Part shown: piece by piece, positions 58,208 to 64,000 of the stretch | Numbering within the stretch: the first letter of the stretch is position 1 | How the letters are laid out: each line of letters begins with the position of its first letter | DNA from: Enterobacter sp. R4-368 | GTDB lineage: Bacteria > Pseudomonadota > Gammaproteobacteria > Enterobacterales > Enterobacteriaceae | Direction: 5' to 3' | Length of the DNA: 64,000 nucleotides | Assembly (NCBI RefSeq): GCF_000410515.1 | Contig: NC_021500.1 | Coordinates: 2,294,001 to 2,358,000 of the forward strand | The notes under the pieces: generated by a model | Databases searched by the model: none | The model's input: the letters and a program-made list of their open reading frames with translations, nothing else | Told to the model about the DNA's origin: nothing | Program-made: the position numbers and the translations under genes

Positions 58208-60232
58208 TTACAACTTCCTTATCACTTTTCCGTCAATTTCATTAAAGGATACAATTGTATATTCATAGCCATTTAAAGCTTCAACTAAGACATTCTCATC
58301 TTCAGACGTGGCAAAGATAATCTGTCCACTGACTTTTGTAGTTTCTGCTGCATCTCTGAGCAACTCAGCAAAACTGACCTTTTTTGCTTCTTGCTGTCTC
58401 GGCTCATCGAAAATGAGAACTCCGGGGTGATTAGTAGCAAAGTGTTGACCAACAGTGAACAAGCTAATCAAATATCCCCAAATTATTCTGATACCATCAC
58501 TAGCAGATGTATCGAATCCAATATCATAGCCCTCCCTCGTTGGCAGGTAATTATCTTCAGATATCTCAACAAGTTCCGCATCAAAACTATCGAATTTATA
58601 TTTCTTTAACCTCCCGACGAGGCCAGAATTCAAGAGATGTAATTTTGACACATCATTTTTTGATAGTATCCTTTGTGGCAATGATTTCTTATCAGCCATT
58701 AGCTTTTTAAATTTCTTGTGTAATTCATCCAATTCAAGACGAATATTGGTTATATCCCTAACCGCTTCATCAATTTCATCAATGCCATTCTCCAGATTAA
58801 TTTTATGACGTAGATACTCTTCTTGAAGAGCAAGAGAAGGATAATCAGTTTTTTTAAGTTTGTTAATCTCAACTTTTAAAGCAGCTATTGCCGATTCAAT
58901 TTTACTTTGTTCAGCTTCTTTAAACTTCAACTGATTGCTACAATCTAACAAAACAAAGTCAAAAGCCTTTATCTGCTCTTTAATAAAGCTCAAGCTACTT
59001 TCATATGTCATAAGATTCTCTTGCGATGAAAAATCTAAGAGATTATCATTATATTGAGCGCCGCAAGTTGGGCATTCATTACTTAGTAATTTAGTGGATT
59101 CATAAACACTAGAATCTGAAATTTTCTTCAAATCCTCATATTTTCTTTTATCGTCCAAAAGGTTTGCCAACCTTTTATTTGTTGAAAATATCTGATAATT
59201 TATATAGCTCTTATGGTCACTGATTTCCTGCAAAGTTAGTTCTAAACGATGAATCTCATCAACTTTTGAACTTATTGAGTTAACAACATTTAACTGCAAT
59301 TCAGCATCATCAACCTGCTCAAAATTTTGAGCATTCATCGCTTTCAGTTCGCTAGCATAAACAGCCCGTAGGTCTGTTAATGATTTAATATGATCGTTTT
59401 CTTTTATAACCAGATCTATTTTATAATGATCAAACTTCACTTCAGGTTGTTCTGGAATACCTGTCACAACTGATGAAACTTTTGAAGCAATTGTTTCTGC
59501 ATTTCGTTTAATGATTTTCCATTGATAAATGATTTCATCAATACTATTTTTTATAGCGCTTCTCTTAAGTATATTTTCATTAACATCAAGAGCCATTAAA
59601 AATTCAAGTGATCTTTTTTTAACTTCTTTAATACCAAATTGAGTTGGTATTGTGGCCATTATCGATGACCAACCTTTCTTTTGTTCAACAAACCATGAGG
59701 AGAATAATACTGATGGGTAAAGAGGAGTCTCTTTACCGTTGTGATTGGGAACCAGAGGTAAATCCCAACCTAAAAAGACAGTTAGCCATTTATAAAACCC
59801 CATATCTCTGTCAGTATCACCTTCTCGATGAAGAAAGTAAGAACCTCTTTTTTCTTTTCCATTAGAATGAGTTTCATCGATATAAATAATATTGTCACTT
59901 TCAAACCCAACAATATTTCTCTTCAAAGATGCAGTCACACCATTGCTATTTTTTATTTGTAAAATAACAAAAGATGAGATGACATTTATTTCTCGACCAT
60001 CAATTGTCGTTAACACCTTTGTTAGAGATGGAGGAAACGGAATTTTGGCTCCCCCCATTCCCAATGCTTTCTCCATGCCTAGCGCATATGCTATTGCATT
60101 CATACATGTTGATTTACCATGTGAATTTTCCATGCGCAATAAAAACAAGCCTTTAGAAAATGGAATAGTAACTCCGTATCGGCCATCAGTAGTATTTACA
60201 ACAATATCCAACGAAACAATTTCTAATGACAT
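58208..60232 (-). CDS. SMC/Rad50-like ATPase, ABC-3C / LmuB-like component
   Basis: 674 residues. Head: Walker A ENSHGKST at 35-42 (G lacking at the first position), ABC signature region SASDGIR at 576-582, and Walker B VLIFDEP with Asp609-Glu610. Between them is a long coiled coil (about 225-520) with one zinc-hook CPTC at 387-390. This is the layout of ABC-three-component ATPases such as Lamassu LmuB/DdmC. It is last in a four-gene operon: the start lies 2 bp after the middle component, whose stop overlaps its AGGTAGGATAAT ribosome site. It is AT-rich and sits between cos and A in place of P2 old/tin. A DNA-sensing role is inferred. Confidence 0.82.
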   Translation of the reverse strand: MSLEIVSLDIVVNTTDGRYGVTIPFSKGLFLLRMENSHGKSTCMNAIAYALGMEKALGMGGAKIPFPPSLTKVLTTIDGREINVISSFVILQIKNSNGVTASLKRNIVGFESDNIIYIDETHSNGKEKRGSYFLHREGDTDRDMGFYKWLTVFLGWDLPLVPNHNGKETPLYPSVLFSSWFVEQKKGWSSIMATIPTQFGIKEVKKRSLEFLMALDVNENILKRSAIKNSIDEIIYQWKIIKRNAETIASKVSSVVTGIPEQPEVKFDHYKIDLVIKENDHIKSLTDLRAVYASELKAMNAQNFEQVDDAELQLNVVNSISSKVDEIHRLELTLQEISDHKSYINYQIFSTNKRLANLLDDKRKYEDLKKISDSSVYESTKLLSNECPTCGAQYNDNLLDFSSQENLMTYESSLSFIKEQIKAFDFVLLDCSNQLKFKEAEQSKIESAIAALKVEINKLKKTDYPSLALQEEYLRHKINLENGIDEIDEAVRDITNIRLELDELHKKFKKLMADKKSLPQRILSKNDVSKLHLLNSGLVGRLKKYKFDSFDAELVEISEDNYLPTREGYDIGFDTSASDGIRIIWGYLISLFTVGQHFATNHPGVLIFDEPRQQEAKKVSFAELLRDAAETTKVSGQIIFATSEDENVLVEALNGYEYTIVSFNEIDGKVIRKL

Positions 60233-60233
60233 A

Positions 60234-60698
60234 TTATCCTACCTGGAATATTTTATTAATATTAGTTTCGGACAATCCTTTTTTAAGCTTATGGAGTTTA
60301 AAAGATTCATCCTTGAATACATCAAGTGCTATTAAGTTAGCTGCACATAGTTCGCCCTTTTCAACTATTTTATATTTGTCATTATCTCTAATTATAAATC
60401 CTTCGGCCAACATTAACTCAAGGGCGCGATCGAGTGTAGGATCCATGCGAACCTCAGGTTTAAGACTTTCCTTGTTTAAAATCCAAAACTCAAGGCTGGC
60501 TATATTTTGATCTGACTTCAAAACCCAATTAACAACATGCATTTTTTTTAACGAGCAGCAGCCAGAACGACCAAGTATAGAAAGTATCAATAAAATTAAA
60601 CTACAACGCCACAACGGCCTCATATCACAAGGTAAGTGTTCAGGCCTTTTAGTAAAGGTGAACGGTTTCCCAACTATTTCTTCTATGGTTATATGCAT
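60234..60698 (-). CDS. ABC-3C middle component / LmuC-like protein
   Basis: 154 residues from MHITIEEIVGKPFTFTKRPE; AGGTGG eight bases upstream favours this ATG over a GTG at 60710. The body is helical with a winged-helix look: MRPLWRCSLILLILSILGRS, LDRALELMLAEGFIIRDNDK, YKIVEKGELCAANLIALDVF. Small wHTH-like middle components of this size bridge effector and ATPase in ABC-3C and Lamassu systems. It lies between the effector and ATPase genes with near-zero spacing. The assignment is by architecture and gross pattern. Confidence 0.65.
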   Translation of the reverse strand: MHITIEEIVGKPFTFTKRPEHLPCDMRPLWRCSLILLILSILGRSGCCSLKKMHVVNWVLKSDQNIASLEFWILNKESLKPEVRMDPTLDRALELMLAEGFIIRDNDKYKIVEKGELCAANLIALDVFKDESFKLHKLKKGLSETNINKIFQVG

Positions 60699-60711
60699 AT
60701 CTTTTTCCACC

Positions 60712-61824
60712 TTAAAAGTCTAATGGGCATCGTATCAACCAGTCTGAAATAACACCCCATGTAATTTTCTCGAGATCCGCTTGTTTAAATGTTGGAACTT
60801 CATCTTCAATACATTTTTTTAAAGTTTCAATTTGATCTTTCATTATTCCTGATGGCTGGGCATTAGATGGAGCAAGCATAAAAATCCCAACCAAATTATC
60901 TTCTCTCTGCTGAATACATTTATAAACAATCTCGTAAATATCAACCCAGTTTTGCTTTAGCGTGTCTAATAGATTCTGATAATCAAGGTATTTTTGAATT
61001 AGAAAGTTTCTCATTTGCTCTTGTCTTGAAATGGAATCTTGGATCTTAGGTAATTTTAAATTCAACTTTTCGAGAAAAGAACTATTACTGCTGATAAACT
61101 CAATTGCTCCATCAACGGTTGTGTCATCTAAATTTAGACTTAATTGGTATGAGTCTCTACGAAGCAGAAAAGCTTCTTGAGAATAGTTTTCCTCAGTTTG
61201 AACAATAATTTGAAAATCGTCAGCCACATACGGCAGACCTAACTGACGAACCTCGAGAGATTTTTTTGTACAGTATAGGCTTAACTTTGCAGATTTATTA
61301 TAAGGAGTCGCTAAAACCCAGCGACTTATTTTTAATGTTCCAAATAGTTTCTCTAACTCTTTTACATTATCTATAGAGAATTTTTGGATATCATTATAAA
61401 TTTTACTTCGCTGTGCTTTATAAAGTTTATCAATATCACTCGACTGTTCCGGCAAATAACACTGAAAAACATGCCCATCTAAAGTATAGCATTCAAGGCC
61501 AAAATCTCCGCCATGTGAATCAGGCAAGTCACAGCAATTCGCGGGCTTATAATGTAGCCAAATAATGCTCTTAAAGAACGATTCCCATGCTTTGGGGTCG
61601 CTATGAGGGTCAATGTGCATTTCCAAGTCCGTTGAAAAAATTTTCCTCCAGTATAACCTCTTGTTCTTTATGGAGTAAATATAACCGCGCAAAAAATAGG
61701 CATCGATTAAATTGACTTTGATCGTATGCCCATAGCTCAACATCAGACTGTTAGAGCCAAAATGTTTTTTAACTTTTGAATGGAAAAATGCGCTGAAATG
61801 CCGCGTAAGAGCCTGATTTAACAT
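60712..61824 (-). CDS. Putative nuclease-type effector of the ABC-3C / Lamassu-like operon
   Basis: 370 residues. The N-terminal third contains GGDFGLECY (105-113) and GHVFQCYLPE (117-126). In related families the pattern G-D-x-G-x-D/E-(x)n-Y-Q-V/C-Y marks a PD-(D/E)XK-like nuclease core, so Asp107, Glu111 and Gln121 are candidate active residues. The C-terminal part is helical (LNLKLPKIQDSISRQEQMRN, QIETLKKCIEDEVPTFKQAD) and may bind the ATPase complex. GAGG precedes the ATG at 61824, 9 bp after the 70-residue gene. Effector-middle-ATPase order equals ddmABC. The activity is inferred and unproven. Confidence 0.6.
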   Translation of the reverse strand: MLNQALTRHFSAFFHSKVKKHFGSNSLMLSYGHTIKVNLIDAYFLRGYIYSIKNKRLYWRKIFSTDLEMHIDPHSDPKAWESFFKSIIWLHYKPANCCDLPDSHGGDFGLECYTLDGHVFQCYLPEQSSDIDKLYKAQRSKIYNDIQKFSIDNVKELEKLFGTLKISRWVLATPYNKSAKLSLYCTKKSLEVRQLGLPYVADDFQIIVQTEENYSQEAFLLRRDSYQLSLNLDDTTVDGAIEFISSNSSFLEKLNLKLPKIQDSISRQEQMRNFLIQKYLDYQNLLDTLKQNWVDIYEIVYKCIQQREDNLVGIFMLAPSNAQPSGIMKDQIETLKKCIEDEVPTFKQADLEKITWGVISDWLIRCPLDF

Positions 61825-61833
61825 ATTATAGCC

Positions 61834-62046
61834 TCATTTATTTTTCCACCATTCAGTGTTCAAAATCGGAGATGTGGAAAAAGCTACTGAAAACCCATGA
61901 TTTTTAATTAGATTCTCTTTAGCAATCTCAGCAATTAATCCTAAAGCAATTTCCCTGTCTTTTTCTTGGCTTGCGCCTTCAGTCGCCAGTCGAGCTATAA
62001 GCTCAACCCGTTCAAGCATCACTAATTCGCTTAGTCCTCTGTTCAC
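61834..62046 (-). CDS. Small SOS-linked protein leading the cargo operon
   Basis: 70 residues from GTG at 62046 behind a strong AGGAGGTGAT. Two helices (ELVMLERVELIARLATEG and SQEKDREIALGLIAEIAKEN) and a short tail. It is first in the operon and immediately downstream of a LexA box. In phage 186 the LexA-controlled gene near A is tum, an antirepressor, but this protein is too short for that. It could be a phage SOS gene kept ahead of the cargo, or a regulator of it. No family recognised. Confidence 0.65.
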   Translation of the reverse strand: MNRGLSELVMLERVELIARLATEGASQEKDREIALGLIAEIAKENLIKNHGFSVAFSTSPILNTEWWKNK

Positions 62047-62066
62047 ATCACCTCCTCACGAGAACA

Positions 62067-62082
62067 CTGTATAAACATACAG
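62067..62082. promoter_or_regulatory. LexA (SOS) box of the cargo operon
   Basis: CTGTATAAACATACAG has both CTGT and ACAG arms with the N8 spacer, and the flanks extend to TACTGT...ACAGTG on the minus strand, close to the full consensus TACTGTATATATATACAGTA. It ends 20 bp before the 70-residue gene and overlaps a possible -10 (TTTATA, minus strand). Repression by LexA is predicted, with release on DNA damage. Confidence 0.82.
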
Positions 62083-62156
62083 TATCATGTAATGATAAGA
62101 ATTGGGAAGAAAAAATAAAAAATGTCTACCATGTATGTGCATGATATCGATGGATA

Positions 62157-64000
62157 TTAATGCCCTGTGACTTTAGCCTTTATTCGCAATATCGCTACAC
62201 GATCAAGGATTTCTCTGGCTTTTTTCTGGTATGAAGGAGCCGCAGCATATAGTTCTCCTTTCGCCGTTCCGCGTAACCATTTGCCATCAAAACAACTCTT
62301 ACCACCCTCCATCAAGTGCAGGGCTTCGCCCCGGCAGATGGTGATGCCGGTTGTCAGATGTATCTTATCGATAGTTTTCGCTATAGCTGCATTTTGCTCG
62401 TCCGTTCCGTGGATAAAATTGCGGCGCTCGGTCGACTTTTTATCCCTTAACCGGTTCGTTAGCTGCCGTCGCTGATATCGATTAAGTGGTTTTGATAAAT
62501 CCAGCTCCGGTGGATCGCTCTCGCTCCCCGTACAGTTATTGACAGAACTCCGAGAGGGCGCGGTCGCGCCCTTAAGGTCAACGGCCAGATCAAAGGCGCG
62601 TTTCGGGACAATCTTCCACTGAGTGAGGCGGGTCAGAATCGGTGAACCTGTGCCGACTGTAGCGTCGTACACGCCACGAATGCAGACAGTCTCCTCGCCG
62701 TACTGGTTGAACTCAGCGCGAGACTCATAGAGCGTGCGTACCTGCAAATCATCACGACGGACAAACGCGCCGCCCTGCGCGTTGACATAGCCCGCCCAAT
62801 CACCGGCGTCAGCGGCATCGTGTACGGCAGCAAATTCCACGCTAAGACCGTGGGCGGTTTCGGTGTCAGCCAGTCGACGCAATTCGCGGTAGACCGTTAC
62901 CGGCGCGCCACCGATAAACTGAAATTGCCGGATATGCCAGCGAGCAGCCCAGGCTGAAACAGCGGGAGCAGTCTCTTTCAATAATTCGCCGCTTTCGTCA
63001 TCTTTCTCACCATCAAGCGCATAGCCGTCAATATTCTTGGAAATGTATTTAGCAACGTACCCCGTTGCGCTCCCTTTCTCCGCGTCGATAGCCTCGGCGT
63101 GAAAACGGGCTTTTCTGGCTTTATCGCTGCTGAGCTCGTTCTCATCTTCTTGCCACGCATAATCACGAATAACCTTGCGAACGCGCTCGACATCTTCCGG
63201 CAGCATAAACATCAACATGTGCCAGTGCGGCGTTGCATCGTGATGTGGCTCAGCGACGCGGATGCCAAAAATACGGATTTCTTCGCGGTGAAGTTTGGCG
63301 CGGATGCGCGCCCAGAGAGAGGTTAAATAATTCTGCGTATCGGACGGGCTCGCACCGTTCCATTTGTGATTACGGTAGCCCGCTTTAGTTGTGGCGTGAT
63401 ATTTCGACGGTGCGGTCAGCGTATAAAATTCACCGACATAACCAAGCTCATTACAGATATTTTCGAACCCACGAATGCGGGTCATCAGCTCGCAGCGGCG
63501 AATGGCCGGATTAGCAACCGACCCGTCGTATTTTTCAATGAGACTAATGCGGTTGCCGTCTTCGTCTTCCAGCTCCAGACCTTTCAGAAATTCGCGGGTT
63601 CGGCGCTTTTGCTCACGCCAGTCTGTCACGCATGATTTGCTGGCATAGGCGTGTTTTTTCTTGCTGACGTTGCCAACGGCAATTTGCAGATGTTCGCGCC
63701 AGGCAGATGCGACACAGCGCAAGCGACCACGCCACCATGTTTCATTAAACATGCGCATCACTGCCGGTGCGATCTCGTCCTGGCCGACATATTTGCCTGT
63801 AACGCGCTCCCAGTGCGGCGGAGTGACGTTGAACTGCATCGAAATCATACCGGCGCGCATGTACCAGCGATAAAGCGTCTTGAGTTCTCCGGCATCGGAA
63901 TCGTCATGATTCGCCAGCTCACCACGAATAAAATTCGCGATGTCGGCGGCAAGGAGGTCAATGTCAGCTTTCGACATATCCGGGAGCCGGTTAAACCGCG
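62157..64000 (-). CDS. A: Phage replication protein gpA (rolling-circle nickase), 5' end beyond window
   Basis: At least 606 residues from an internal Met at 63977; the frame stays open to the window edge (RFNRLP before MSKADI), so the true start lies outside. P2 A has 761. The HUH motif is PHWHM (His251, His253, counted from that Met) and the two catalytic tyrosines are in YVAKYISKN (Tyr307, Tyr311), matching P2 Tyr450/Tyr454 in order and spacing. It nicks ori inside A and starts rolling-circle replication with host Rep. The C-terminal region ends near the AT-rich cargo. Confidence 0.94.
   Translation of the reverse strand, partial: RFNRLPDMSKADIDLLAADIANFIRGELANHDDSDAGELKTLYRWYMRAGMISMQFNVTPPHWERVTGKYVGQDEIAPAVMRMFNETWWRGRLRCVASAWREHLQIAVGNVSKKKHAYASKSCVTDWREQKRRTREFLKGLELEDEDGNRISLIEKYDGSVANPAIRRCELMTRIRGFENICNELGYVGEFYTLTAPSKYHATTKAGYRNHKWNGASPSDTQNYLTSLWARIRAKLHREEIRIFGIRVAEPHHDATPHWHMLMFMLPEDVERVRKVIRDYAWQEDENELSSDKARKARFHAEAIDAEKGSATGYVAKYISKNIDGYALDGEKDDESGELLKETAPAVSAWAARWHIRQFQFIGGAPVTVYRELRRLADTETAHGLSVEFAAVHDAADAGDWAGYVNAQGGAFVRRDDLQVRTLYESRAEFNQYGEETVCIRGVYDATVGTGSPILTRLTQWKIVPKRAFDLAVDLKGATAPSRSSVNNCTGSESDPPELDLSKPLNRYQRRQLTNRLRDKKSTERRNFIHGTDEQNAAIAKTIDKIHLTTGITICRGEALHLMEGGKSCFDGKWLRGTAKGELYAAAPSYQKKAREILDRVAILRIKAKVTGH

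Larger units (their letters stand above)
35302..64000. mobile_element. P2-like prophage integrated next to ileX (right part beyond window)
   Basis: Gene order matches P2 read from the ogr side: ogr-D-U-T-E-FII-FI-G-H-I-J-W-V-S-R-lysC-lysB-K-Y-X-L-M-N-O / P-Q, cos, cargo, A. It starts directly after the tRNA gene, so the attachment core is probably the ileX 3' end. The integrase, repressor C, cox and B should follow past 64000 together with the second att copy. All structural genes read intact. Deviations from P2: a decayed invertase/tail-fibre switch, a replaced holin-endolysin pair, a cargo pair between V and S, and a four-gene cargo operon in the old/tin slot. Confidence 0.95.

Overview
The window is a chromosomal segment of an enterobacterium (family Enterobacteriaceae) with a P2-like prophage inserted on its right. 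The left ~35 kb follows the Escherichia coli gene order closely: parE-yqiA-cpdA-yqiB-nudF, tolC-ygiB-ygiC, ygiD, zupT, ribB with its FMN riboswitch, ubiK, hldE-glnE-ygiF, ygiM-cca, bacA, folB, plsY, tsaD, rpsU-dnaG-rpoD, mug and the tRNA gene ileX. Two things differ from E. coli. A DUF2264 (GH154-like) hydrolase, a LacY-type permease and an AraC regulator sit next to parE. A three-gene TRAP transporter lies between ygiC and ygiD. Both look like uptake or use of sugar acids or oligosaccharides and suggest a plant- or gut-associated genus such as Kosakonia, Enterobacter or Klebsiella. The genus cannot be fixed from the sequence alone.

From ileX (35226-35301) to the window end runs a P2-like prophage read mostly on the minus strand: ogr, D, U, T, E/E' (with the -1 frameshift), FII, FI, a decayed DNA invertase with a tail-fibre relic, G, H, I, J, W, V, S, R, lysC, lysB, K-type endolysin, holin Y, X, L, M, N, O, then P and Q on the plus strand, an exact P2 cos 19-mer, and replication gene A running off the right edge. 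The integrase, repressor, cox and B genes should lie just beyond the window. The structural module looks intact. The tail-fibre inversion switch is broken and probably locked.

Two AT-rich cargo islands interrupt the GC-rich phage genome at operon boundaries. Island 1 (46993-49101, between V and S) holds a patatin-like phospholipase and a divergent ComEC-like metallo-beta-lactamase-fold protein. Island 2 (58208-62046, between cos and gene A, the slot that holds old and tin in P2) holds a tightly packed operon: a 70-residue protein, a putative nuclease-type effector, a small middle component and a 674-residue SMC/Rad50-like ATPase. That is the layout of the ABC-three-component / Lamassu (DdmABC-like) class of anti-phage and anti-plasmid systems. 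A near-perfect LexA box stands immediately upstream, so the operon is probably SOS-controlled. These two islands are the best candidates for undescribed defence or conflict systems here.

How the parts work together: the housekeeping genes cover topoisomerase IV, outer-membrane efflux, riboflavin and folate synthesis, heptose supply for LPS, nitrogen regulation, tRNA maturation and the ribosome-primase-sigma70 operon. The prophage carries a complete P2 head, tail and lysis set under Ogr control. The cargo is expected to act in the lysogen, excluding competing phages or plasmids.
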